DNA from: CAYJFX01 sp964370315 | GTDB taxonomy: Bacteria; Spirochaetota; Spirochaetia; Treponematales; Treponemataceae | DNA: 25,713 nucleotides | Direction of reading: 5' to 3' | NCBI GenBank assembly: GCA_964370315.1 | Contig: CAYJIS010000024.1 | Span: 1 to 25,713 of the forward strand | The notes under the pieces: generated by a model | Told to the model about the DNA's origin: nothing | The model's database searches: none | What the model saw: only the letters and a program-made list of their open reading frames with translations | Shown: piece after piece, positions 14,965 to 24,700 of the stretch | How positions within the stretch are numbered: the first letter of the stretch is position 1 | Layout of the letters: each line of letters starts with the position of its first letter | Position numbers and translations under genes: made by a program

Positions 14965-16161
14965 ATGATTGGTCAAAACAATGAACATCTATTTAACTTA
15001 AATCGTTCTCTCGTAATTCAGTTTTTACAAAAAAATAAAATAACTACACGCTCACAACTAAGCAAAGCACTAGATTTAACCCCCGCAGCGATAACTAAAA
15101 TAGTTCAAGAGCTAATAGACTATAATGTAATTCAAGAAACAGGATTTTATGCTGGAGAAAAAGGAAGACGCTCAGTAGGTATCAAGCTACATCAAGACTT
15201 TCTATTTCTTGGGGCAAGGATATCGAGAAGAAATTTTTCAGTAGGTGTGTTTGACTTTAATGCAATAATATACGATTATTATTCTGAAGATTTTGAAAAT
15301 GAAACTTTAGAAGTAATACTTTTACGAATAAAAGAAATTATGAAATCATATATTGAACGATTTAATAATATCGTCTCAATAGGGATTGCTGTTCCAGGCC
15401 CCTACCTAGAAAATGAATCTAAGATAGTATTAGTTACGGAAACTAATGGCTGGGAAAATGTAAATTTAACTCGTGAGTTTGAAGGTGTTTTCCAAATACC
15501 AACTACAATCATGCATGATGCGAACTCGTGTGCATTAGCTGATTGGTGGTTCGGAAACTACTCCTTTTCAAAAGACGGCGTGCTTGTACACATGCTAGTA
15601 GGTGAAGGTGTTGGGTCGGGAATTGTAATTAATGGTGATATTTTTACAGGCAATGATGGAGTTACAGGTGAATTAGGACATGTAAGCATTGATGTTAATG
15701 GGCCTCGCTGCCAATGCGGCAACTACGGATGCTTAGAGTCTTATTGCTCTTCACTAGCACTGATAAAAAGAGCTCAAGCTTTATTAAGTAAATACCCCAC
15801 TTCAAGTCTAAATGCATACGACAAACTTAGTTATGAAAATGTTTTTTTACATGCAAGAGAACATGATGAATTATCACTTTTGTTAGTTAAAGAAGCAGGA
15901 AAGTATATTGGATGTGGTGTAGTAAATATAATAAATATGTACAACCCTTCAATCATCGTGTTAAGTAATCAAATGGTTAGAGATAGTTCAATAATATTTG
16001 ATGAAATAATTAAAGTTGTTGATGAAAGAATACCTCAATCATTTAGAAATACTGTTAAAATAACTACAACTAATTTCGAAGATGATCCAACCTTATATGG
16101 CGCTGCAGCAGTCGCTATGGATTATTGTTTAAAAAACCACATGACCCTGGTAGCAAAATAA
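14965..16161 (+). CDS. ROK-family transcriptional repressor (winged helix plus ROK domain)
   Basis: A 398-aa regulator. Residues 13-60 form a winged-helix DNA-binding domain (RSLVIQFLQKNKITTRSQLSKALDLTPAAITKIVQEL, with 'EKGRRSVG' as the wing). The ROK sugar-kinase-like domain follows: VAVPGP-like IAVPGP (141-146), MHDANSCAL with D185 at the kinase Asp position, EGVGSGIVINGDIF (214-227), GELGH (235-239), and the zinc cluster H239, C249, C251, C256 (CQCGNYGCLE). The family includes NagC, Mlc and XylR, which bind palindromes and release DNA when a sugar or sugar phosphate binds. Autoregulation together with control of the divergent sulfatase/transport operon is expected. ATG 14965 follows TAAGG. 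A strong terminator lies 30 bp past its stop. Confidence 0.92.
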   Translation: MIGQNNEHLFNLNRSLVIQFLQKNKITTRSQLSKALDLTPAAITKIVQELIDYNVIQETGFYAGEKGRRSVGIKLHQDFLFLGARISRRNFSVGVFDFNAIIYDYYSEDFENETLEVILLRIKEIMKSYIERFNNIVSIGIAVPGPYLENESKIVLVTETNGWENVNLTREFEGVFQIPTTIMHDANSCALADWWFGNYSFSKDGVLVHMLVGEGVGSGIVINGDIFTGNDGVTGELGHVSIDVNGPRCQCGNYGCLESYCSSLALIKRAQALLSKYPTSSLNAYDKLSYENVFLHAREHDELSLLLVKEAGKYIGCGVVNIINMYNPSIIVLSNQMVRDSSIIFDEIIKVVDERIPQSFRNTVKITTTNFEDDPTLYGAAAVAMDYCLKNHMTLVAK

Positions 16162-16192
16162 ATATCAATACAAAACCTTAGATTTAAAAGTA

Positions 16193-16218
16193 AAAAAGCT
16201 CCCAGTCGGGAGCTTTTT
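16193..16218. terminator. Bidirectional rho-independent terminator between ROK gene and rpsG
   Basis: AAAAAGCTCCC and GGGAGCTTTTT flank a 4-nt loop AGTC. There is a GC-rich 6-bp core with an A-tract on one side and a T-tract on the other, so it works in both directions. It serves the converging ROK gene (plus) and rpsG (minus). Confidence 0.9.
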
Positions 16219-16231
16219 GTAAAAAGAAGTT

Positions 16232-16702
16232 CTACCAGCGGTAGTGTGCAAACGCTTTGTTTGCTTCTGCCATCTTGTGTGTATCTTCTTTTTTCTTATA
16301 TGCAGTACCAGTGTTATTATATGCATCTAAAAGTTCAGAAGCTAACCGGTCCCCCATTCCACGTCCACTTTTAGCACGTGCAGCTGTAATTACCCAGCGC
16401 ATAGCCAAAGCTTCTCGTCTTGAATCTCTAATTTCAATTGGAACTTGATAAGTAGCACCACCAACACGTCGAGATTTAACCTCTACCATTGGTTTTACAT
16501 TATCGAGCGCCTTTAAGAATACTTCTAATGCATCCTTTTCTGTTTTTTGTTGTAATGTAGCCAAAGCTTCGTACATAATTTTAATTGTAGTAGCACGTTT
16601 GCCATCAAGCATCATACGACATACAAATTTTGTTACAACAGTTGAATTGTACTTTGGATCTGGTAACAATGTTCTGTTAACGCTTTTATTCTTTCTACCC
16701 AT
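16232..16702 (-). CDS. rpsG: 30S ribosomal protein S7
   Basis: A 156-aa protein of standard bacterial length. It binds 16S rRNA and nucleates assembly of the 30S head. Recognisable blocks are 'DPKYNSTVVTKFVCRMMLDGKRATT', 'ALDNVKPMVEVKSRRVGGATYQVPIEI' and 'RGMGDRLASELLDAYNNTGTAYKKKEDTHKMAEANKAFAHYRW'. ATG 16702 has AAGGGAG at 8 nt. It lies 14 bp after rpsL and ends just before the bidirectional terminator, so the str-type operon stops here; fusA and tuf do not follow as they do in E. coli. Confidence 0.98.
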   Translation of the reverse strand: MGRKNKSVNRTLLPDPKYNSTVVTKFVCRMMLDGKRATTIKIMYEALATLQQKTEKDALEVFLKALDNVKPMVEVKSRRVGGATYQVPIEIRDSRREALAMRWVITAARAKSGRGMGDRLASELLDAYNNTGTAYKKKEDTHKMAEANKAFAHYRW

Positions 16703-16716
16703 TTACGTATCTCCCT

Positions 16717-17091
16717 TTAAGCCTTTGGCTTTTTAGCACCGTACTTAGATCTACCTCTTTTTCGGTCTTCTACACCGAGAGTATCTTTAGTACCGCGAAT
16801 AATGTGATAACGTACACCAGGAAGGTCTTTTACACGACCACCGCGAATGAGTACAACAGAGTGTTCTTGCAAGTTATGTCCGATACCCGGAATATATGCA
16901 GTAACTTCAATACCATTACTCAAGCGAACACGAGCAACTTTTCGAAGCGCTGAGTTTGGCTTTTTTGGAGTAACAGTCATAACACGGGTGCAAACACCAC
17001 GTTTTTGTGGACAAGATTGTAAAGCAGGCGATTTAGTCCGATTCGCAGCTGACTTTCGTCCTTGTCTAATTAATTGATTAATTGTAGGCAT
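16717..17091 (-). CDS. rpsL: 30S ribosomal protein S12
   Basis: A 124-aa decoding-centre protein. The conserved TPKKPNSALRKVARVRL block has Lys at 43, and the second loop reads GRVKDLPGVRYH with K88 and D89. Both lysine positions are the unmutated, streptomycin-sensitive type (E. coli K42/K87 in mature numbering). D89 (codon 16825-16827) is the residue modified by RimO, whose gene is also in this window. ATG 17091 has AGGAG upstream. It is the first gene of the rpsL-rpsG unit, with its own promoter and a hairpin in the leader. Confidence 0.98.
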   Translation of the reverse strand: MPTINQLIRQGRKSAANRTKSPALQSCPQKRGVCTRVMTVTPKKPNSALRKVARVRLSNGIEVTAYIPGIGHNLQEHSVVLIRGGRVKDLPGVRYHIIRGTKDTLGVEDRKRGRSKYGAKKPKA

Positions 17092-17115
17092 GAGCCTTAT
17101 CTCCTATTTATTAAA

Positions 17116-17133
17116 ACCGGCCAGCACTCCGGT
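17116..17133 (-). promoter_or_regulatory. Leader hairpin upstream of rpsL
   Basis: Within the predicted rpsL leader, ACCGG and CCGGT form a GC-rich 5-bp stem with an 8-nt loop. It is followed on the minus strand by TTTTAAT, then the ribosome-binding site. The short U-run could make it a weak attenuator, or it could be a site for feedback by S7 or S12. No direct match to a known ribosomal-protein leader is claimed. Confidence 0.45.
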
Positions 17134-17154
17134 CGAAATTACCATTGGTTGTAC

Positions 17155-17184
17155 AGTATAACAAATTTTTTACTACACTGTCAA
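17155..17184 (-). promoter_or_regulatory. Sigma70-type promoter of rpsL-rpsG
   Basis: On the minus strand, consensus TTGACA (17179-17184) and TATACT (17155-17160) are 18 bp apart. Predicted start is near 17148, giving a leader of roughly 57 nt before rpsL. So rpsL-rpsG can be transcribed independently of rpoBC. Confidence 0.8.
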
Positions 17185-17188
17185 TATA

Positions 17189-17226
17189 GCCAAGATGTAG
17201 AGTGAATAAACTCCCTACACCTTAGC
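17189..17226 (-). promoter_or_regulatory. Long hairpin between rpoC and rpsL
   Basis: Arms of 15 bp with a GG bulge enclose a 6-nt loop (17204-17209). Two positions pair as G-U only in minus-strand RNA and mismatch in plus-strand RNA, so the structure belongs to the rpoC transcript. It starts 27 nt after the rpoC stop and ends just before the rpsL -35 box. There is no U-tract. An RNase III site, 3'-end stabiliser or weak terminator are the options. Confidence 0.55.
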
Positions 17227-17252
17227 CCTAACAATTATACATTATTAATTGC

Positions 17253-20200
17253 TTAGTCTTCATCACCTTCATTTTCAAACATCACTTCTTCCATTTGAGC
17301 TTCCATTTCTTTTTCAATCTTTCGTCTCTCTAGGATTTCTTCCATTTGAATATCTAAGTCTGAAGCATTTTCATCAAACAACTTAACGTTTTTGTAGTTT
17401 TTAATACCGGTTCCAGCAGGAATCAAGTGTCCAATTGCAACATTTTCTTTTAGACCTCTAAGATTATCTACAGCACCCGCAATAGCAGCATTTGTTAAAA
17501 CCTTTGTTGTTTCTTGGAAAGACGCAGCTGATATAAATGAATCAATATTCAATGCAGCTTTTGTAATTCCTTGGAACATTGGGCGAGCGATAGCTGGTTG
17601 TCCACCTTCTGTCATTACCCTATTGTTCTCTTCGTGGAACTTGTATTTATCAACTTGTTGACCAAAGATAAATCGTGTGTCTCCAACTGCTACAACTTCT
17701 ACTTTTCTAAGCATTTGTCTAACAATAATACCTATGTGCTTATCATTAATACTTACACCTTGCATTCGGTAAACTTGTTGTATTTCATTCATCAAATATG
17801 TTTGTAGAGCATGCTCGCCTAAAATTGCTAAAATATCATGTGGGCTAACTGAACCATCACATAAACTTTCTCCAGCTTCAACGGTATCTCCATCTCTCAC
17901 TAACAATCTCTTAGTCATTGGAACTAAGTGATCAAAAGATTTACCATACTTATCGACAACTGCAATAACACGCTTTGCTTTTGTAATACCTTTAAATTGA
18001 ACTACACCAGTAATTTGAGCCAATACAGTTGGACTTTTTGGTTTTCTAGCTTCAAAAAGATCTGATACTCGAGGCAAACCACCAGTAATATCACTTGTCT
18101 TAGCTGATTCTTTAAGAGTCTTAGCTATATGTGTACCAGCTTTAATACTTTGCTTATCTTCAATTAGAAGAACGGCACCACTTGGAAGATAATAACTACC
18201 AAGCTCATTTCCAGCTTCATCTGTAATAAGTACCCTAGGCTGCTTTGTATCCAAATGAAGATCCGTAATACGTTTTTCAACGTTTCCTGTTTCTTCATCC
18301 ACTACTTCAGCTAAAGTAGAATCAAGAATAATATCTTCATAGTGAACATATCCAGTATGTTCAGCAATAATTGGATCAGAGAAGGCATCAAAGCGTCCCA
18401 TTGTTTTATTTGCAGCTACAAAGTCACCTTTTTTAACCGTAACAGTAGAACCGTTTTTGATTTCTACCTTGAGGTTATTTCCGGCTAAGTACATTTGCTT
18501 TTTATTTAGAATTATTCGCCCTGGATCTGTCGCAAGTGTTTTCTCACCCTTTATCTCAAACAATGGTGTTCCAGCTGTTACCTTATCACCATCAGAAACA
18601 AGTGCTTTTGCACCTTCGAGAGAATAGTCACCGTATAAACGTGTAACTTCCATACTACCTTTACGTGTAAAGAGCCAAGTACCATCATCCATTATAACAT
18701 GTGAACCAGCAATTTCTTGAACAATTACAGGGAAATTTAATGCAATTCTATTTTCTTCACTAATTTTTGACGCAGTACCACCAACGTGGAAAGTACGCAT
18801 TGTTAACTGTGTACCTGGTTGACCAATTGATTGTGCAGCAATAATACCTACAGCTTCACCTATCTCAATTTTTTTGTTGTGCGCAAGGTTTCTACCGTAA
18901 CACTTACAGCATACACCGTGACGAGCTTCACAAGTTAATACAGTTCTTAGCTTAACTTTTTCTACGCCAGCTAAGTCTATTTCATTTGCTAATTCATCAG
19001 TAATATATTCATTTACACCAACTATGAGTTCTCCTGTAATAGGATGAACAATGTTTTCTAATGTAAATCGCCCAACAATTCTATCTTTTAATGCTTCAAC
19101 AACTTCATCACCGTCTTTAATGGTTGTATAATCAATACCATTAATTGTGCCACAGTCTTCTTCGTTTATAACAACATCTTGTGCAATATCAACGAGACGA
19201 CGTGTTAAGTAACCTGCATCAGCTGTTTTAAGAGCGGTATCAGAAAGACCTTTACGAGCACCGTTAGTAGAAATATAAAACTCAATAACCGATAAGCCTT
19301 CTTTAAAGTTAGCCCTAATTGGCAATTCAATAATTTCTCCATTAGGCTTTGACATAAGACCACGCATACCTGCAAGCTGTCTAATTTGGTTTCGACTACC
19401 ACGTGCACCAGACGATGCCATCATATAAATAGTATTAAAACCTTCTTTATCATTTTCAAGTTTTTTCATCATAACATTAGTTAAGTCTTCGTTTGTTTTA
19501 GTCCAAACTTCAACTACCCTGTTATAACGTTCATCTTGAGTAATTCTACCTTGTCGATACTGCTTTGTTATTGCTTCAACTTCAGTATTAGCCTTTTCCA
19601 TCATTTCTGGTTTTTCTTCAGGTACAAGAATGTCGTCCATAGAGATTGTTGCACCAAAGAATGTTGCATATCTATATCCAACAGCTTTAATTGCATCAAG
19701 CATTTGTACCGTTAACCAAGGACCTTGTTTTTTATATACTCTTTCTATTAAGCGTTTTAACTCTTTATCGCCCAATAATTCATTTTCATATTCTACATCA
19801 GCAGGCATTTCATCATTGAACACAATTCGCCCTGCAGTAGTAGAAACTACTTCACCATTATAGGGAGCTTTCATAATTGGAACTTCAATTTCAGCTTGCC
19901 AATCAATACTCTTTGACTCGGCTGCGAGCAATGCTTCGTTTTCTGAACTAAATCGTTTCCCCGTACCTTTTCCAGATGGTTTTATTTTAGTTAAATAATA
20001 AATACCTAAAACCATATCCTGTGATGGGTATACAATCGTTTTACCATTTGCAGGGTCTAAAAGATTTCGAGCTGAAAGCATCAATGTCCAACATTCCATC
20101 TGTGCCGCTTGTGTAAGAGGTACGTGTACAGCCATTTGGTCACCATCAAAGTCAGCATTAAAAGCATGACATACAAGTGGATGAAGACGAATAGCCTTCC

Positions 20201-21497
20201 CTTCTACCAAAACAGGCTCAAACGCTTGAATACCAAGACGGTGAAGAGTTGGAGCACGGTTAAGCATAACTGGATGCTCGCGTACTACCTCATCAAGAAT
20301 AGCAAATACTTCTGGAGATTCAGACTCTACAAGCATTTTTGCTTTTTTAATATTATATACTACATCTTTATCAACGAGTTTTTTCATAATAAATGGCTTG
20401 AATAATTCCAATGCCATTTTGGTTGGAAGACCACATTGCCATAGTTTTAACTCTGGTCCAACACAAATTACAGAACGTCCTGAATAGTCAACACGCTTTC
20501 CGAGTAGATTTTGTCGGAATCGCCCTTGCTTTCCTTTTAACATGTCAGAAATTGACTTTAAAGGTCGGTTTGAGGCACCTTTTACTACACGTTTTCGTTT
20601 TGAGTTGTCAAACAATGAATCAACAGCTTCTTGGAGCATGCGTTTTTCGTTTCTGATAATAATATCAGGTGCATTAAGATCCATAAGTCTTTGCAAACGA
20701 TTATTTCTATTTATAACTCTTCTGTACAAATCATTTAAGTCAGAAGTGGCAAAACGACCACCATCTAACTGAACCATTGGTCTAAGCTCAGGTGGTATAA
20801 CCGGGATAGCATCAAGGATCATCCAAGAACATTTATTTGTTGATGCTCTAAAGTTTTCAACAATTTCAATTCTTTTTAGAAGTCGTCTATCACTTTTAGC
20901 ACCCTTTTCAATCATCTTTGCACGTAATTCAATGGCGAGCTCATCAAGATTTAAGTTTTCAAGCAAAGTTTTAATTGCTTCGGCACCCATACCAGCTGTA
21001 AAAGCACCACCATATCGCTCTTGCTTTTCTAAGTATTCATCTTCAGTAAGCAATTGCATTTTCTTAAGATCGGTGTCTCCAGCATCAATTACGATATATT
21101 TTTCATAGTACAAGATTGAACGTAGCGCCGCTACTTGTAAATCAAGTAAAAGCCCCATTCTACTTGGAACGGATCTATAATACCAAATATGAGATACAGG
21201 AGCTGCAAGTTCAATATGCCCCATTCTTTCACGTCGCACTTTAAAGTGTGTAACTTCAACACCACATCTATCACAAATAAAGCCTTTGTAACGAATTGAC
21301 TTAAACTTACCGCAATAACATTCCCACTCTTTTGTAGTTCCAAAAATACGCTCACAAAACAAACCATCTTTTTCTGGACGTAATGTTCGGTAGTTTATAG
21401 TTTCAGGCTTTTTAACTTCACCATAAGACCAAGCACGAATTGCATCGGGTGAAGCAAGCTTTATCATAAGACTGTCAAAATCTTGAATATCTCGCAT
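17253..21497 (-). CDS. rpoC: DNA-directed RNA polymerase subunit beta'
   Basis: A 1414-aa catalytic subunit. The zinc-ribbon cysteines C60, C62, C75 and C78 (CYCGKFKS...CDRC) are present. The active-site motif NADFDGDQM lies at 447-455 with the three Mg-binding Asp. The second zinc site is C782, C856, C863 and C866, spaced exactly as in E. coli (C814/C888/C895/C898). The bridge-helix and trigger-loop region (GARGSRNQIRQLAGMRGLM, 698-715, and following) is intact. The tail is acidic (ENEGDED). Start ATG 21497 (MRDIQDFDSL) has AGGAG upstream; the longer open frame is not coding-like. It follows rpoB after an unusually long gap of about 240 bp that holds hairpins. Confidence 0.98.
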   Translation of the reverse strand: MRDIQDFDSLMIKLASPDAIRAWSYGEVKKPETINYRTLRPEKDGLFCERIFGTTKEWECYCGKFKSIRYKGFICDRCGVEVTHFKVRRERMGHIELAAPVSHIWYYRSVPSRMGLLLDLQVAALRSILYYEKYIVIDAGDTDLKKMQLLTEDEYLEKQERYGGAFTAGMGAEAIKTLLENLNLDELAIELRAKMIEKGAKSDRRLLKRIEIVENFRASTNKCSWMILDAIPVIPPELRPMVQLDGGRFATSDLNDLYRRVINRNNRLQRLMDLNAPDIIIRNEKRMLQEAVDSLFDNSKRKRVVKGASNRPLKSISDMLKGKQGRFRQNLLGKRVDYSGRSVICVGPELKLWQCGLPTKMALELFKPFIMKKLVDKDVVYNIKKAKMLVESESPEVFAILDEVVREHPVMLNRAPTLHRLGIQAFEPVLVEGKAIRLHPLVCHAFNADFDGDQMAVHVPLTQAAQMECWTLMLSARNLLDPANGKTIVYPSQDMVLGIYYLTKIKPSGKGTGKRFSSENEALLAAESKSIDWQAEIEVPIMKAPYNGEVVSTTAGRIVFNDEMPADVEYENELLGDKELKRLIERVYKKQGPWLTVQMLDAIKAVGYRYATFFGATISMDDILVPEEKPEMMEKANTEVEAITKQYRQGRITQDERYNRVVEVWTKTNEDLTNVMMKKLENDKEGFNTIYMMASSGARGSRNQIRQLAGMRGLMSKPNGEIIELPIRANFKEGLSVIEFYISTNGARKGLSDTALKTADAGYLTRRLVDIAQDVVINEEDCGTINGIDYTTIKDGDEVVEALKDRIVGRFTLENIVHPITGELIVGVNEYITDELANEIDLAGVEKVKLRTVLTCEARHGVCCKCYGRNLAHNKKIEIGEAVGIIAAQSIGQPGTQLTMRTFHVGGTASKISEENRIALNFPVIVQEIAGSHVIMDDGTWLFTRKGSMEVTRLYGDYSLEGAKALVSDGDKVTAGTPLFEIKGEKTLATDPGRIILNKKQMYLAGNNLKVEIKNGSTVTVKKGDFVAANKTMGRFDAFSDPIIAEHTGYVHYEDIILDSTLAEVVDEETGNVEKRITDLHLDTKQPRVLITDEAGNELGSYYLPSGAVLLIEDKQSIKAGTHIAKTLKESAKTSDITGGLPRVSDLFEARKPKSPTVLAQITGVVQFKGITKAKRVIAVVDKYGKSFDHLVPMTKRLLVRDGDTVEAGESLCDGSVSPHDILAILGEHALQTYLMNEIQQVYRMQGVSINDKHIGIIVRQMLRKVEVVAVGDTRFIFGQQVDKYKFHEENNRVMTEGGQPAIARPMFQGITKAALNIDSFISAASFQETTKVLTNAAIAGAVDNLRGLKENVAIGHLIPAGTGIKNYKNVKLFDENASDLDIQMEEILERRKIEKEMEAQMEEVMFENEGDED

Positions 21498-21737
21498 GTA
21501 TTCTCCTATAAAAAAATGTATAAGGAAACAGCAGTTTCCGATTACGTTTTTTTTATGCCGTTTGCAACACATGTTAAAACGGCAATACAATATTCAGTTT
21601 GCATTACAAACTTGCCAAGCAAACTGCCAAACAATGAGCATTATACTATCAGCGCAATACTCATTATTAATACTCTTAAATACTATACAACTATTATAGC
21701 ACAACATGTACTATAATAGCTTTAATAAAACAACTTT
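21498..21737 (-). other. rpoB-rpoC intergenic region with five inverted repeats
   Basis: This 240-bp non-coding stretch contains, in minus-strand transcript order: CTATTATAG/CTATAATAG (21691-21719, 9 bp); AATGAG/CTCATT (21633-21665, long loop); CAGTTTGC/GCAAACTG (21595-21626, 8 bp); TGCCGTTT/AAACGGCA (21556-21584, 8 bp); GGAAAC/GTTTCC (21524-21539, 4-nt loop), just upstream of the rpoC ribosome-binding site. None is followed by a clear U-tract. A TATAAT occurs in the region but without a convincing -35. Attenuation, processing or an internal promoter are possible. Confidence 0.6.
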
Positions 21738-24700
21738 CTAAAAGTTAGATCCAGACTTAGAAATTAACTCCTCGTCTCTTTCAGTAAGAGGAATTTGATT
21801 TCCCTTAGCATCATAAATACTAAAGTCAAGCGCTAAACCTCTAAGCTCTTGAACCAATACATTAAATGATTCAGGAACACCTGCCGCAGTTGACGGCTCA
21901 CCTTTTACAATAGATTCATATATCTTTGAACGTCCGTTCATATCATCGGATTTGATAGTTAAAAGCTCTTGCAATGTATTTGCAGCACCATATGCTTCTA
22001 GAGCCCATACTTCCATTTCACCTAAACGTTGACCACCAAACTGAGCCTTACCTCCAAGAGGTTGCTGAGTAACAAGTGAGTACGGTCCAGTTGAACGGGC
22101 GTGCATTTTATCATCAACCAAGTGATGGAGCTTTAAGTAATATATTACACCAACGAAAACATCATTTTGGAAAGGCTCACCAGTACGTCCATCTCTTAAT
22201 AAGGCTTTAGAGTTTGTGTTAAATCCAGCTTCAGTTAGCTTTGACTCAATTTGCTCATTAGAAGGCGATTGGAATACTGGAGACTCATACCATTCATCAA
22301 GGTAAAGGCCTGCTAATCCTAACTCAGATTCCATAATTTGTCCGATATTCATACGAGAAGGAACCCCAAGTGGGTTAAGACAAATATCAAGAGATGTACC
22401 ATCCTCTAAGTATGGCATATCTTCTACTGGCAAAATCTTTGCAACGATACCCTTGTTACCGTGTCGACCTGCCATTTTATCACCTTCACGAAGCTTACGT
22501 TTTGTTGCAATAAGAACCTTAACAACTTCATCAACACCAGGATTAAGATCATCACCTTCAGATCTTCTGAGTCTTTGTACATCAATAACAGTACCTTCAG
22601 TTCCGTGTGGAATACGCAAAGAAGTATCACGCACTTCTTTTGCTTTTTCACCGAAAATTGAATTAAGAAGTTTAAATTCTGGTGTTGTCTCTGTTTCACT
22701 TTTCGGTGTAACTTTACCAACAAGGATATCGCCAGAACGAACCTTAGCACCAATTCGAATTACACCTTCGATATCTAAATTATCAAGTGTTTTTTCTGCA
22801 GTGTTAGGAATATCACGAGTAATTTTTTCAGGTCCGAGTTTTGTTTCTCGAATTTCTGTGATAAACTCTTTAATATGTATCGATGTAAACATATCTTCTT
22901 TTACAACACGTTGTGAAATAAGAATAGCATCTTCATAGTTATACCCATTCCAAGGAACAAACCCTACAAGAATATTTCTTCCTAGTGCTAACTCACCTTG
23001 ATATGTTGCAGGCCCATCAGCAAGAACAGCTCCTGCTTCAACTTTTTGACCTAATTCAACCACAGGCCGTTGGTGATAACAAGTATCTTGGTTTGTGCGT
23101 TGATATTTTAACAATGTATAAACATCGTCTTCTGCTTTTTTACTCTTTGAACTCGGTTTAATTCGAATTTCATCAGAAGTAATATGAACAACTGTACCTT
23201 CTCTCTCCGCTTTAACTAAAACTCCAGAATCATATGCACACTTTGCCTCCATACCTGTACCAACTCTCGGTGGTTCAGGAAACAAAAGAGGTACCGCTTG
23301 GCGTTGCATGTTACAACCCATAAGTGCACGGTTAGCATCATCGTGTTCCAAGAATGGAATTAGAGAAGCAGAAACTGAAATAATTTGCTTAGGAGAAACG
23401 TCCATGTATTGTACATCTTGTGGATCTCTTGATGCATAATCACCATAACGACGACTTGCAATTTGATCTGCCTTAAATGAACCATCATCTTTCATATCAA
23501 CAGATACTTGCCCAATAAAGTAACGATCTTCATCCATAGCTGATAGATAATCAACTTGTTCTGTAGCCTTACCTTTTTCAATCTTTCTATATGGGGCTTC
23601 AAGGAAACCATATTCATTTACACGAGTATAAATTGCAAGCGAAACAATAAGACCAATATTTGGACCTTCAGGAGTTTCAATTGGACACATACGACCATAA
23701 TGCGTATAGTGAACGTCACGAACCTCAAACCCTGCTCTATCTCTTGAAAGACCACCAGGCCCTAAAGCATTAAGACGTCTCTTGTGTGTAAGCTCAGCCA
23801 AAGGATTAACCTGATCCATGAACTGTGATAATTGGCTTGAACCAAAGAATTCTTTAATAGATGCAACTATAGGCTTAATCGAAACTAAATCTTGTGGTTT
23901 CATTGTTTCAGTTTCTTTTAAACTCATTCTTTCTTTTGCGATACGTTCCATTCTGCTAAACGCTGTTTTTAATTGATTAGTCATTAACTCACCAACTGAA
24001 CGCACACGTCTATTTCCCATATGGTCAATATCATCAAGACTTTCGTCACCAATATACACCTTCAAGAGATGCTTCATTGTAGCTATAATATCATCTTTAA
24101 CTAATGTATGTTCTGAAATAGGTTCATCAAGATTAAATTTCTTATTTAGTTTATAACGACCAACTCTACCTAAATCATATCTTCTACTTGAGAAAAACAT
24201 ACTGTGTAAATCTTTTTCAGCTGATTCCAACGTAATTGGCTCACCTGGCATAAGAACTTGATACACAGCAGAAAGTGAATCTTCCATTGTAGGTTCATCA
24301 GACTCTGAACCCTCTTGTGTATAACGTATTGATTCTCTTTCAAAACAGTTTATTAAAATCTGTGAATTAAGAGAAGAATCTTTTTCAAAATTTATAAGTG
24401 ATAGTTTTTTGATTTCTGGATGTAAAAACAACTCATCTATACTATGAAGTTGCATTTTTTCTCCGGCAGAAAATACTTTTTTCTGTTCGCCACCTTCAGG
24501 GTTTTTAATATACACTGCTGTAGCAAGCACTCTACCAATTAAAGAATCTCTAAATTCTTTAGTATCTGCAACTTTCACATTCTCAATAGAATAAAAAGCT
24601 TCAATAATTTCTTCACGACTTGAAATTCCCAATGCGCGTAAGAAAATTGTACCTAAAATACGCTTTTTTCTATCAACTTTTGCATAAATTAATTCTTTTT

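Noticed and set aside
16625..17091. Streptomycin-resistance variant of S12
   Set aside because: Both classical lysine positions (43 and 88 counting Met) are the unmutated type.
22453..22938. 161-codon plus-strand open frame opposite rpoB
   Set aside because: It lies wholly antisense to the strongly conserved C-terminal half of rpoB, is Ser/Arg-rich as expected from antisense reading, and lacks a ribosome-binding site.
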